DNA from: Alphaproteobacteria bacterium
Lineage (GTDB): Bacteria; Pseudomonadota; Alphaproteobacteria; UBA8366
Assembly (NCBI GenBank): GCA_021774335.1
Contig: JAJFJD010000023.1
Span: 62,001-126,000, forward strand
Reading direction: 5' to 3'
DNA length: 64,000 nt
A model generated the notes under the pieces. The model saw nothing but the letters and a program-made list of their open reading frames with translations. It searched no databases and was not told the DNA's origin. Positions 19,597 to 28,484 of this stretch are shown piece by piece. The translations under genes and the position numbers were made by a program. The stretch's first letter is position 1, and the number at the start of each line of letters is the position of its first letter.

Positions 19597-19620
19597 CTCC
19601 TGACAGCGTTCTGTCAGGAG
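19597..19620. promoter_or_regulatory. Perfect palindrome CTCCTGACA-N6-TGTCAGGAG, candidate WYL-regulator operator
   Basis: Nine-base arms match exactly around GCGTTC. It lies 59 bp upstream of the VOC start and 82 bp upstream of tag, in the divergent region. The TGACA/TGTCA core is of the kind expected for a dimeric WYL/YafY regulator. A terminator is unlikely because no T-run follows on either strand. Confidence 0.6.
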
Positions 19621-19701
19621 AAGCCGAGGCGGCAGATTTCGTGTGCCCGGGAGTGATGCCAGTATATGCTCACCCGCCAAACGACACAGGTGAACATCCC
19701 T

Positions 19702-20253
19702 ATGCACTACTGCGACGCCGCGCCCGATCATCCCGACCACGGTCCGTATCACGAGAGGGAATACGGGTTCCCGTCCCGCGACGAGGCGATCCTGTTTGAG
19801 CGGTTGGTTCTAGAGATCAATCAGGCCGGGCTGTCCTGGCTCACGATCCTGCGCAAACGCGAAGGCTTCACCGCGGCGTACGATCGTTTTGACGTCGATA
19901 CCGTCGCCGCCTATGGCGAAGACCAGCGCGCCCGATTGCTGGCCGATGCGGGCATCATCCGCAACAAGTTGAAGGTCAACGCGGCGATCGAGAATGCCCG
20001 GCGCATTCAGGACCTGCGGAAGAGCCATGGCGGTTTCGCCGACTGGCTGGACGCGCACCATCCGTTGCCCAAGGAAGATTGGGTCAAGCTGTTCAAGAAG
20101 ACTTTTCTATTCACCGGCGGCGAAATCACAGGGGAATTCCTGATGAGCCTCGGGTATCTGCCCGGCGCGCACCGCGTGAATTGTCCGGTACAGCAGGTTG
20201 TCGCTGGTAAGGACCCGCCGTGGATGCAGGTCGACGCGGGGTTTTGGGGGTAG
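19702..20253 (+). CDS. tag: DNA-3-methyladenine glycosylase I (Tag)
   Basis: Removes 3-methyladenine from alkylated DNA, 183 residues. All four zinc-snap ligands known from E. coli Tag are present: C4, H17, H157 and C161 (GAHRVNCP). The substrate-pocket Glu38 is in LVLEINQAGLSWLTIL. These matches fix the start at this ATG, which has AGGTGA 8 bp upstream; a longer in-frame start would displace C4. A possible -10 box TATATG lies at 19663-19668. It diverges from the VOC/WYL pair and shares the palindrome-bearing intergenic region. Confidence 0.94.
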   Translation: MHYCDAAPDHPDHGPYHEREYGFPSRDEAILFERLVLEINQAGLSWLTILRKREGFTAAYDRFDVDTVAAYGEDQRARLLADAGIIRNKLKVNAAIENARRIQDLRKSHGGFADWLDAHHPLPKEDWVKLFKKTFLFTGGEITGEFLMSLGYLPGAHRVNCPVQQVVAGKDPPWMQVDAGFWG

Positions 20254-20648
20254 GGGCTTGGGCCGTCTTTTGTCCTTTGGGCAAAGAAAAAGAGGCCAGA
20301 TTTGAAATCTCGCCCCGGCGCAATGCAACCCAGTTTATTAGTTATGGAACCGTTGTTTCCTGAGGGATTTTCCGGTTCTGGTAATTATTTAATTTCCCTC
20401 CCCAAACTCGGGCCGGGCCGTCACTTATCGCGACTGGCTATCCGAGTAGCGGCGAGTGTATGCAATGTTTTGCGCAATGTCATGCAATTTTCACCATAGG
20501 TCCGGACATTTTCGGTCTTTTTTCTCAGATAAAAGCGAATATTGCTGCGAATGCGGCGATCGCCGCTACCGGAGGACACATCGCCGAGCGGCCGATCCCG
20601 GATACCGGAGAGGCTGGCCACGCCGGGCGGAATGGATAAGATGCACTC
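20254..20648. other. 395-bp intergenic region, no gene recognised
   Basis: Contains the hairpin at 20261-20297; an AT-richer middle; three spaced GCAATG/GCAATT boxes (20462, 20474, 20484); and a 14-bp palindrome GCGGCGATCGCCGC at 20553-20566. Short open frames here show no recognisable protein features or good ribosome sites. Some sites may regulate the exported protein gene downstream. Confidence 0.6.
20261..20297 (+). repeat. Long imperfect hairpin after tag
   Basis: GGCC-g-TCTTTT-gtc-CTTTG-GG-CAAAG-a-AAAAGA-GGCC folds into about 15 base pairs with one bulge and one internal loop, 7 bp after the tag stop. No T-run follows on the plus strand, so it is not a standard intrinsic terminator; a 3'-end RNA-stabilising structure is possible. 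Confidence 0.5.
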
Positions 20649-21083
20649 ATGAACAAAGGTAGCTTAGCGGCCGCGGCAGCCGCGATTGTGCTGACCGCTG
20701 GTACGGCGCCAGCGATAGCGGCGGAAACCGTCATCCGGATTCCAAGGGCCGACTGTGCCCGCCTGGTCGAGCACCGACCCGGGCCGGGCGTCGCGTACAA
20801 GCCGGGCGTCGATGTTCGCGGCAAGAAGGTCGCACCGGCCGACTTGCCCGGTAGCAGCGCGGCGATCAAGGCGCCGAAACAGGTCGAGATCGAGATTTCC
20901 TTCAATCCGCTTCGGGGTGGCGCGAGAAATCGGTTTGGCAGCTCGGAAATGATTGTCGGGCGCGTGCAGTTCAATCTGGAAACCGGCGAGGCGACCTTCA
21001 ACGGGCAACCGTTGACCGATCCGGAACAGACCGAGCTGGCGCGCAAATGCCAACGGATCGTGCGGGGGCAGAAGCGCCGCTAG
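20649..21083 (+). CDS. Small exported protein of unknown function
   Basis: 144 residues that I do not recognise. The N-terminus is a typical signal peptide: MNKGSL, an alanine-rich hydrophobic core, and an AIA-A cleavage site at about residue 24/25. The mature protein would be about 120 residues, with two cysteines (C36 and C134) that could form a disulfide in the periplasm. A basic C-terminus (RGQKRR) and an [17 protein letters not shown] segment are visible. Coding character is supported by the signal peptide, GC-rich third positions and a purine-rich stretch before the ATG. Its function cannot be inferred from the neighbours. Confidence 0.7.
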   Translation: MNKGSLAAAAAAIVLTAGTAPAIAAETVIRIPRADCARLVEHRPGPGVAYKPGVDVRGKKVAPADLPGSSAAIKAPKQVEIEISFNPLRGGARNRFGSSEMIVGRVQFNLETGEATFNGQPLTDPEQTELARKCQRIVRGQKRR

Positions 21084-21127
21084 AACGTCACAGGCGGCAA
21101 TGGACATACGACTGTGCTTTCCCTACA

Positions 21128-21157
21128 TTGGCGCTCCTTTTGAGCCGCACCTATCGA
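21128..21157 (+). promoter_or_regulatory. Possible proS promoter
   Basis: TTGGCG, 18-bp spacer, TATCGA. Transcription would start near 21164, consistent with the chosen proS ATG at 21202 and not with the longer in-frame start at 21100. Weak consensus. Confidence 0.3.
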
Positions 21158-21201
21158 GGTTTTCCTTAGGCGCGCGCCGCACATCGACGCATCACGTGGT
21201 C

Positions 21202-22545
21202 ATGACAACCGATACAAGCAACGCCGTCCGCCGTTCCCGATACTTCCTGCCGACCCTGAAGGAAACACCGTCGGAGGCGCAGATCGTATCGCATCAGCTC
21301 ATGCTGCGTGCCGGTATGGTCCGCCAGGCCTCAGCGGGCATCTATAGCTGGCTGCCGATGGGCTTCCGGGTCCTGAAGAAGATCGAGCAGATCGTGCGCG
21401 AGGAGCAAAATCGCGCCGGCGCGCAGGAAATGCTGATGCCGACGATCCAATCGGCGGATATCTGGAAAGAGTCCGGGCGCTATGACGACTATGGCAAGGA
21501 GATGCTGCGCATCACCGATCGCCATGACCGTGAAATGCTATTCGGGCCGACAAATGAAGAGCTTATCACTCAGATCTTCGCAAATGAGGTGAGGACATAT
21601 CGCGACCTGCCCAAGAATCTTTATCACATCCAGTGGAAGTTCCGGGACGAGGTTCGTCCGCGCTTCGGCGTGATGCGCGGCCGCGAGTTCTACATGAAGG
21701 ACGCCTATTCCTTCGATCTCGACGCGGACGCCGGACGTGTTACCTATCACAAGATGTTCGTCTCCTATCTGCGGACCTTCGCGCGGATGGGGTTGCAGGT
21801 CATTCCGATGCAGGCGGATACCGGACCGATCGGCGGCGATATGAGTCATGAATTCCTGATTCTCGCGGAAACCGGCGAGAGCGAGGTGTACTGCCATCGC
21901 GCCTATCAGGACATGGATGTGATGACGACCGATGTCGACTATGACGACCATGCGGCGCTGGCCGATACGGTCGGCCGGTGGACCGAGCACTACGCGATGA
22001 CCGACGAGATGCACGACGCGGCGGCATGCCCTGTCGACGCCGCCGATCTGGTTGAGGCGCGCGGCATCGAGGTCGGGCATATCTTCTTCTTCGGCACCAA
22101 ATATTCGGAAAAGATGGGCGCTCGTGTGGCGGGATCGGATGGCGAGGAGGTCACCGTCGAGATGGGGTCCTACGGCATCGGCGTATCCCGTCTGGTCGGC
22201 GGGATTATCGAGGCGAGCCATGACGACGATGGGATCGTCTGGCCGGAGGCTGTTGCGCCCTTCAATACCGGCTTGATCAACCTGCGGCAGGGTGACGATG
22301 CCTGCGACGCCGCCTGCGAGGACGTCTTCGCCAAGCTCGATGGCGCGAGCGTCGAGGTGATGTATGACGACCGGCCCGAGCGGGCCGGCGTGAAATTCGC
22401 CGATATGGAACTGATCGGTCTGCCGTGGCAGTTGGTCATCGGCCCGCGGGGATTGAAGAGCGGGGTGGTCGAGTTGAAGAACCGCGCTTCCGGCGACAAA
22501 GAGGAAGTCTCGCTGGAGTCCGCCTTGGCGCGGTTGACCGGCTAA
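21202..22545 (+). CDS. proS: Prolyl-tRNA synthetase (short alphaproteobacterial type)
   Basis: Charges tRNA-Pro, 447 residues, class II aminoacyl-tRNA synthetase. Motif 2 region ([30 protein letters not shown]) and motif 3 ([17 protein letters not shown]) are plain, followed by the anticodon-binding domain. The editing insertion found in the long bacterial form (about 570 residues) is absent, as is usual in alphaproteobacteria. The family N-terminus [20 protein letters not shown] lies just after this ATG. The frame is open further upstream, but that part overlaps the promoter region and is not conserved. Confidence 0.95.
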   Translation: MTTDTSNAVRRSRYFLPTLKETPSEAQIVSHQLMLRAGMVRQASAGIYSWLPMGFRVLKKIEQIVREEQNRAGAQEMLMPTIQSADIWKESGRYDDYGKEMLRITDRHDREMLFGPTNEELITQIFANEVRTYRDLPKNLYHIQWKFRDEVRPRFGVMRGREFYMKDAYSFDLDADAGRVTYHKMFVSYLRTFARMGLQVIPMQADTGPIGGDMSHEFLILAETGESEVYCHRAYQDMDVMTTDVDYDDHAALADTVGRWTEHYAMTDEMHDAAACPVDAADLVEARGIEVGHIFFFGTKYSEKMGARVAGSDGEEVTVEMGSYGIGVSRLVGGIIEASHDDDGIVWPEAVAPFNTGLINLRQGDDACDAACEDVFAKLDGASVEVMYDDRPERAGVKFADMELIGLPWQLVIGPRGLKSGVVELKNRASGDKEEVSLESALARLTG

Positions 22546-22625
22546 CGCAGATCGCCATGAATTGGGGGCGGTTGCAGGCATGACGGACGTCACAAACCTT
22601 CTTCCAACAATGAGGACCGGCACAG

Positions 22626-23870
22626 TTGATCAGCGCAATTGAGCGGCTTATCGCCTTCCGATATCTGCGCGCCCGACGCCAGGAAGGGTTTATCTCCGTT
22701 GTCACGTGGTTCTCGCTTCTTGGCATCATGCTGGGCGTTGCCACGCTGATCATCGTCATGTCGGTGATGAATGGGTTCCGGGCCGAACTGCTGGGCCGGG
22801 TGCTTGGGCTGAACGGCCATATCGAGGTGTCCGGGCAATTCGGCGCCATGAAGGATTTCGACAAACCGATCGCCGTGCTGAAGGGACTGGACGGCGTCGT
22901 GAGCGTCACGCCGCTTGTCGAGGGGCAGGTGATGGCGACCGCCAATGGCGTGGCCGCAGGCGCGCTCGTGCGGGGCATCAGGGCCAAGGATTTTCTCGGC
23001 CGACCGCTGCTGGCGGACAGCCTGCTCCAGGGATCGCTCGAAAAGTTCGACAAGGGCGGCGGTATCATCGTCGGAAGCCGGTTCGCCCGCCGCTACGGCT
23101 TGCGTGTCGGCGACAAGATCAAATTGATCTCGCCGAATGGCACCAGCACGCCCTTTGGCACGCTGCCCCGAACGAAAACCTATCCGGTTGCGGGTATTTT
23201 CGAGATCGGCATGTCGGAATACGACGCAACTTTTGTCTTCATGCCGCTCAGCGATGCGCAAATCTTCTTCAAAAAGATAGACGCGGTTTCGAAGTTGGAA
23301 GTCATGATGACCGATCCCGACCGGGTCCGGGAGGCGTCGTTCGAGATCGGTAATGCGCTGGGCGCCCAGTACCGTGTCCGCGACTGGCAACAGGCCAACA
23401 GCAGCTTCTTCACGGCGCTTAAGGTGGAACGCAACGTCATGTTCCTAATCTTGACGCTGATCATCCTGGTGGCGGCGTTCAACATAATCTCGAGCCAGGT
23501 GATGCTGGTTCAGGACAAGGGCAAGGGCATCGCCATCCTGCGCACCATGGGGGCCACGCGGGGACTGGTGCTTCGGATATTCTTCATCACCGGCGCCAGC
23601 GTCGGCGTCATCGGGACGATATTCGGGGCAATTCTGGGAATCGCCTTCGCCAAGAATATCGAAACCATCCGGCAAGGCATCCAGAAACTGGTCGGGACCG
23701 ATCTGTTCCAGGCCGAGATCTATTTCCTGTCGCAACTGCCGGCGAAGATCGATCCCAGCGAGGTGGTGATGGTCATCCTGATGGCATTGATACTGTCGTT
23801 CCTCGCGTCGATCTATCCGGCTTGGAAGGCGGCCCGGCTCGATCCGGTCGAGGTGCTGCGCTATGAGTGA
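22626..23870 (+). CDS. lolC: Lipoprotein-releasing ABC transporter permease (LolC/LolE family)
   Basis: Inner-membrane component that extracts mature lipoproteins and hands them to LolA, 414 residues. One N-terminal helix (about 25-50), a large periplasmic MacB-type domain (about 55-260), and three C-terminal FtsX helices (about 275-400) are apparent. The start is TTG with GAGG upstream. Only one permease gene adjoins lolD, so the complex may be a homodimer (a LolF-like arrangement) rather than LolC plus LolE. This is an inference from gene content in the window. The stop overlaps lolD by 8 bp. Confidence 0.93.
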   Translation: MISAIERLIAFRYLRARRQEGFISVVTWFSLLGIMLGVATLIIVMSVMNGFRAELLGRVLGLNGHIEVSGQFGAMKDFDKPIAVLKGLDGVVSVTPLVEGQVMATANGVAAGALVRGIRAKDFLGRPLLADSLLQGSLEKFDKGGGIIVGSRFARRYGLRVGDKIKLISPNGTSTPFGTLPRTKTYPVAGIFEIGMSEYDATFVFMPLSDAQIFFKKIDAVSKLEVMMTDPDRVREASFEIGNALGAQYRVRDWQQANSSFFTALKVERNVMFLILTLIILVAAFNIISSQVMLVQDKGKGIAILRTMGATRGLVLRIFFITGASVGVIGTIFGAILGIAFAKNIETIRQGIQKLVGTDLFQAEIYFLSQLPAKIDPSEVVMVILMALILSFLASIYPAWKAARLDPVEVLRYE

Positions 23871-24549
23871 GGCAGCCCTGCAACTGACCCAGGTCGTGCG
23901 GACCTACCGGCAGGCGGAAGAGTCGCTGCAGGTCTTGCGCGGCGCCACGCTTACGCTCCGCCCGGGTGAATTGGTGGCCTTGGTAGGGCCGTCGGGCGCG
24001 GGGAAATCAACGCTGCTCCATGTTGCGGGATTGCTCGAACACGCCGATGGCGGCGAGGTAACGATCGATGGCCGCCCGTGTGCGGGAATGTCGGATGCGG
24101 ACCGGACAGCAGTGCGGCGCAAGGATATCGGCTTCGTCTATCAGTTCCATCACCTGATGCCCGAGTTCAACGCGCTCGAAAATGTCATGATCCCACAAAT
24201 GCTGGCCGGGAATAGCCGGCGCGACGCGCGCGACCGGGCGCGATCGCTGCTGCAACTGGTCGGCCTGACGGATCGGGCTACCCATCGGCCGGCCCGGCTG
24301 TCCGGCGGTGAGCAGCAACGCGTCGCGGTTGCCCGGGCGTTGGCCAACCGGCCCTTGGTGCTGCTCGCGGACGAGCCGACCGGCAACCTGGATCATAAGA
24401 CCGCCGATGAAGTTTTCGCCTTGTTCACCGAATTCGTGCGCGAAGGCAATCTGGCCGCGCTGGTTGCGACCCACAATATGGGAATCGCGAACCGGATGGA
24501 TCGCATCCTTCGTCTCGAGGACGGCATCCTGCGCGAAGGGATGGGCTAG
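23863..24549 (+). CDS. lolD: Lipoprotein-releasing ABC transporter ATP-binding protein (LolD)
   Basis: ATPase driving lipoprotein release, 228 residues. Walker A is GPSGAGKST at 42-50, the ABC signature is [15 protein letters not shown], and Walker B is [13 protein letters not shown]. The segment [17 protein letters not shown] is the usual LolD/MacB-type sequence after the Q-loop. The ATG lies within the end of the permease gene, so the two are translationally coupled. Confidence 0.96.
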   Translation: MSEAALQLTQVVRTYRQAEESLQVLRGATLTLRPGELVALVGPSGAGKSTLLHVAGLLEHADGGEVTIDGRPCAGMSDADRTAVRRKDIGFVYQFHHLMPEFNALENVMIPQMLAGNSRRDARDRARSLLQLVGLTDRATHRPARLSGGEQQRVAVARALANRPLVLLADEPTGNLDHKTADEVFALFTEFVREGNLAALVATHNMGIANRMDRILRLEDGILREGMG

Positions 24550-24683
24550 CCTACCTCTTCGGATTTCCGATTCGCGGGATTTTCCAATTTTCCACATCTG
24601 CTCTGCGGCGGCGGCGAGCTTGATTTCTCTGGCTTGCAGGTGATGGCTGGCGCACGACGCCGACGGCATGGAATGATCCCGGC

Positions 24684-27600
24684 ATGAGCCAAGAAAATCC
24701 CTCCGAGTTTGTCCATCTGCGCGTCCATTCCTCTTATTCGCTGGCGGAGGGGGCGATCCGCGTGCCGCAAGTGGCGACGTTGTGCAAAGAGCACGGCATG
24801 CCGGCGGTCGGCCTGACCGATACCAACAACATGTTCGGCGCGCTGGAGCTATCGCTGGCGCTGCGGTCTTCCGGCGTGCAGCCGGTCGTCGGCTGTCAGA
24901 TGGCCGTCGGGCGGCCGGACGGGGAAGGGCGGAACGGCATCGCCCAGCAGCCGGACCAACTTGTCCTCCTGGTCCAGAACGAGACGGGGTACACCAACCT
25001 GCTCTCATTGGCGAGCAAGGCGCATCTGGCGACGGAATCGAACGAACATCCGCATGTGGATTTAGCGGATATCAAGGTGGCGAGTGAGGGCCTCATCGCT
25101 CTGACCGCCGGCCCTTCCGGAACGGTCGGACGATTGCTGTCCGCCGGGCAGAACGAGGCCGCCGAGGGAGTGCTGGTCGAGCTGTCGGAAATCTTCCCGG
25201 GCCGGCTGTATGTCGAGGTCATGCGCCACAATTTGGATGAAGAGGACCGTATCGAAGCGGATCTCATCGATCTCGCCTACCGGCATGACCTGCCGTTGGT
25301 CGCGACCAACGAAGTGTTCTTTGCGACCGAAGATATGTATGCGGCGCATGACGCGCTGATCTGCATTGCGCAAGGGACGGTGGTATCGCGTCAGGATCGG
25401 CGGCGGCTCACGCCACAGCACTACTTCAAGACCGCCGATCAGATGCGGGAACTCTTCAAGGACCTGCCGGAAGCGATCGAAAACACCGCCGTGGTGGCGC
25501 AGCGCTGCGCCTACATCCCGGATACGCGCGATCCGATTTTGCCGCCGTATCCGCATCTCGAAGGCCGCACCGAACAAGACGCGCTGCGCGACATGTCGAA
25601 AGCCGGTCTGCAGGTGCGGCTGGACGCCCACGTGTTCACCGCCGACATGGACGAGGCGGCCAAGGAAGAAACGGCAAAGCCGTATTGGGAACAGCTCGAC
25701 TACGAACTCGGCGTTATCAACCAAATGGGCTTCCCGGGCTACTTCCTGATCGTCGCCGACTTCATCCAATGGGCGAAGGAGCGGGAAATCCCGGTCGGGC
25801 CCGGCCGTGGATCGGGCGCCGGATCGGTGGTTGCCTGGGCGTTGACGATTACTGATTTGGATCCACTGCGTTGGGGCCTGCTGTTCGAGCGCTTCCTGAA
25901 CCCCGAGCGTGTGTCGATGCCTGACTTCGACGTCGACTTCTGCAAGGACGGCCGGGACGACGTGATCCGCTATGTCCAGGGCCAGTACGGCGACGACAAG
26001 GTGGCGCAGATCATCACTTTCGGAAAGCTGGAAGCGCGCGCCGTGCTGCGCGACGTCGGGCGCGTGCTGGAAATGCCGTATTCGCAGGTCGACCGTATCT
26101 GCAAGCTCGTGCCGAACAACCCGGCCAATCCGGTTAGACTGCAGCAGGCAATCGACGGCGAGCCGTTGATTCAAGACATGATCAAGGAGGACGAGACCGT
26201 CGAACGCCTGATCGACGTGGCGTTACGCCTTGAAGGCCTATACCGCCATGCGTCGACCCATGCCGCCGGTGTTGTCATTGGTGATCGGCCGCTCGACCAG
26301 CTCGTGCCGTTATACCGCGATCCACGATCGGACATGCCGGTCACGCAGTTCAACATGAAATTCGTTGAGAAAGCCGGCCTTGTGAAGTTCGACTTTCTCG
26401 GCCTCAAGACGCTGACGGTGTTGGCGCGTGCCGTCCATCTGTTGAAGGACCGCGGCATCGAAGTGGATCTGTCGCAGATACCGATCGACGACGCGGCGAC
26501 CTACGAAATGCTGTGCAGCGGCGACACGACAGGTGTGTTTCAGTTGGAAAGCTCGGGCATGCGTGACGTGATCAAGAAGCTGAAGCCCGACCGTTTCGAG
26601 GACATCATCGCGCTCGTGTCGCTGTACCGTCCGGGACCGATGGATAACATCCCGAGCTACATCAACCGCAAGCATGGGCTGGAAGAGCCCGATTATATGC
26701 ATCCGCGCATCGAGGGGATCCTGAAGGAGACCCACGGCATCATGATCTATCAGGAACAGGTCATGCAGATCGCGCAGGAATTGTCGGGCTATACGCTCGG
26801 CGGGGCCGACCTGCTGCGTCGTGCGATGGGTAAGAAGATTCAGGCGGAGATGGACGCCCAAAAGAGGGCATTCATCGACGGTGCGATCGAGCGGGATGTG
26901 GACAAAGGGCTGGCGGGCAAAATCTTCGAGCAGGTTAACAAGTTCGCAGGCTACGGTTTCAACAAGTCGCACGCGGCGGCCTATGCGCTGGTCGCCTACC
27001 AGACGGCGTATCTGAAGACGAACCACCCGGTGGAATTCATGGCGGCGTCGATGACGCTGGACATGGGCAACGCGGAGAAGCTGAACAGTTACCGCAGCGA
27101 GCTTGGTCGGCTCGAGATTGATCTTCTGCCACCCGACATCAATCACTCCGAGGCCAAGTTCACGGTGGAGAAGAATGCCGACGGCGAGTATTCCGTGCGG
27201 TTCGCCTTGGCGGCGCTGAAGAATGTCGGTGAGGCGGCGATGGACGTGTTGGCCGAAGAACGCAACGCCAATGGCCCCTTTAAAGATATTACCGAGTTCG
27301 CCAACCGCCTCGATGGGCGCGTCATGAACAAGCGGCAACTAGAGAACCTGGCGCGAGCGGGCGCGTTCGATGCGCTCAACCCAAACCGGCGGCAGGTGCA
27401 TCATGCGGTGGAGACGTTGATCCGCCATTCCAACGCGGCGCAGAACGACCGGGAAAGCCATCAAGTTAGCCTGTTCGGCGATGCCCTACAGGCGACGCAG
27501 ATTTCGCTGCCGGATGTCGAGGATTGGCCGACCCAGGAACGGCTGCAGGAGGAGTTCGAGGCAATTGGCTTCTACCTGTCGGCGCATCCGCTCGAATCCT

Positions 27601-28151
27601 ACCAGAAGAGCTGCCAGCGGATTGGCGCGGTCAACTGGGCGGACGTTATGGCCGGCCGGGTGCGCGGTGATGCCGCTGTGAAGCTCGCCGGGATCGTCGG
27701 CGCACGGCGTATCATCAATGGCCGGCGCGGCAAACTGGCCTTCGTTCAAATGTCGGACGCGACCGGCGCCTATGAGATCACGGTGTTTTCCGAATTGCTG
27801 GCGGCAAGCCGGGATTTGCTGGAGGGTGGCGTTCCACTGCTGGTAACGGCTGGTATCCAGAAGCACGAAGACAGCTTCCGGGTCACGGCCATGAATATTG
27901 AGCCGCTGGACGAGGCGGCGGCCAACGCGGCGGCCGGGCTTCGAATCTTCCTGCGCGAGACCAATCCGGTCGAGGCGCTGGCCGGCGTGTTCAAGGATCA
28001 TGGCACGCGCGGGCGCGGGCAGGTAACCCTGGTCCTGGATACGGACGACCAGGAGATCGAAGTACTGCTGGACAAGAAGTATCGCATCACGCCCGCCATG
28101 CGGAATGCGGTCAAATCCCTCTCCGGCGTGGTCGACGTGCACGATATCTGA
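24684..28151 (+). CDS. dnaE: DNA polymerase III subunit alpha (DnaE)
   Basis: Main replicative polymerase catalytic subunit, 1155 residues. Order: PHP domain (FVHLRVHSSYSLAEGA onward), palm with catalytic aspartates in PDFDVDF (D414 and D416, next to PGRGSGAGSVVAW), fingers (PDRFEDIIALVSLYRPGPM and GYGFNKSHAAAYALVAYQTAYLK), an HhH/beta-binding region, and the C-terminal OB-fold (VKLAGIVGARRIINGRRGKLAFVQMSD). The beta-clamp motif lies near QVSLFG. It is the DnaE1 form, not the mutagenic DnaE2. Located after proS-lolCD, as is usual in this group. Confidence 0.98.
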   Translation: MSQENPSEFVHLRVHSSYSLAEGAIRVPQVATLCKEHGMPAVGLTDTNNMFGALELSLALRSSGVQPVVGCQMAVGRPDGEGRNGIAQQPDQLVLLVQNETGYTNLLSLASKAHLATESNEHPHVDLADIKVASEGLIALTAGPSGTVGRLLSAGQNEAAEGVLVELSEIFPGRLYVEVMRHNLDEEDRIEADLIDLAYRHDLPLVATNEVFFATEDMYAAHDALICIAQGTVVSRQDRRRLTPQHYFKTADQMRELFKDLPEAIENTAVVAQRCAYIPDTRDPILPPYPHLEGRTEQDALRDMSKAGLQVRLDAHVFTADMDEAAKEETAKPYWEQLDYELGVINQMGFPGYFLIVADFIQWAKEREIPVGPGRGSGAGSVVAWALTITDLDPLRWGLLFERFLNPERVSMPDFDVDFCKDGRDDVIRYVQGQYGDDKVAQIITFGKLEARAVLRDVGRVLEMPYSQVDRICKLVPNNPANPVRLQQAIDGEPLIQDMIKEDETVERLIDVALRLEGLYRHASTHAAGVVIGDRPLDQLVPLYRDPRSDMPVTQFNMKFVEKAGLVKFDFLGLKTLTVLARAVHLLKDRGIEVDLSQIPIDDAATYEMLCSGDTTGVFQLESSGMRDVIKKLKPDRFEDIIALVSLYRPGPMDNIPSYINRKHGLEEPDYMHPRIEGILKETHGIMIYQEQVMQIAQELSGYTLGGADLLRRAMGKKIQAEMDAQKRAFIDGAIERDVDKGLAGKIFEQVNKFAGYGFNKSHAAAYALVAYQTAYLKTNHPVEFMAASMTLDMGNAEKLNSYRSELGRLEIDLLPPDINHSEAKFTVEKNADGEYSVRFALAALKNVGEAAMDVLAEERNANGPFKDITEFANRLDGRVMNKRQLENLARAGAFDALNPNRRQVHHAVETLIRHSNAAQNDRESHQVSLFGDALQATQISLPDVEDWPTQERLQEEFEAIGFYLSAHPLESYQKSCQRIGAVNWADVMAGRVRGDAAVKLAGIVGARRIINGRRGKLAFVQMSDATGAYEITVFSELLAASRDLLEGGVPLLVTAGIQKHEDSFRVTAMNIEPLDEAAANAAAGLRIFLRETNPVEALAGVFKDHGTRGRGQVTLVLDTDDQEIEVLLDKKYRITPAMRNAVKSLSGVVDVHDI

Positions 28152-28484
28152 GGTCTGGATGCGGCTGCTTCTCGGAGGCTGCGCGGCTTTCCGGCCCATT
28201 CTTCGGAATGAAGTTGGTCTAATTCATTGAGATTGCGCGATAAATAGCCCGTCTTGCCGCCGAGCTCTGCCGATTGACGGATGTTGCTCGACATTGGGCA
28301 AAAGAGCGAAAAATCCAGGCAAACTCAGGCTTTACCCTTGTCACGGACAGCGCTTGGCGGTATACCCCGGCCCAACTTAAACCCACACGCGGGTGTGCGG
28401 AGGTCGCCGATCAGGGTGATGTTCGCTCCGGTGCCGGATTTTCCGGTGAAGCCCGCGGAGGATTAACCGGAAAAGGATACGATC
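28152..28484. other. 333-bp region between dnaE and rpsB: promoter and leader
   Basis: No gene recognised. It holds the rpsB promoter (28338-28366) and a leader of roughly 110 bases with two small stems: CACAC-GCGG-GTGTG at 28384-28397 and a CCGGA/TCCGG pair near 28434-28446. These could serve ribosomal-protein autoregulation by S2, which is known in other bacteria; I cannot match a defined motif. Confidence 0.5.
28338..28366 (+). promoter_or_regulatory. Predicted rpsB-tsf promoter
   Basis: TTGTCA, 17-bp spacer, TATACC, giving transcription from about 28373 and a 112-base leader. The -35 matches consensus at five of six bases. Expected for a highly expressed ribosomal operon. Confidence 0.6.

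Noticed and set aside
20302..20662. Short plus-strand open frames in the tag-exported protein gap
   Set aside because: No ribosome site, no domain, and composition not coding-like.
21100..21201. In-frame N-terminal extension of proS
   Set aside because: It overlaps a candidate promoter, has no ribosome site, and adds non-conserved residues before the family start.
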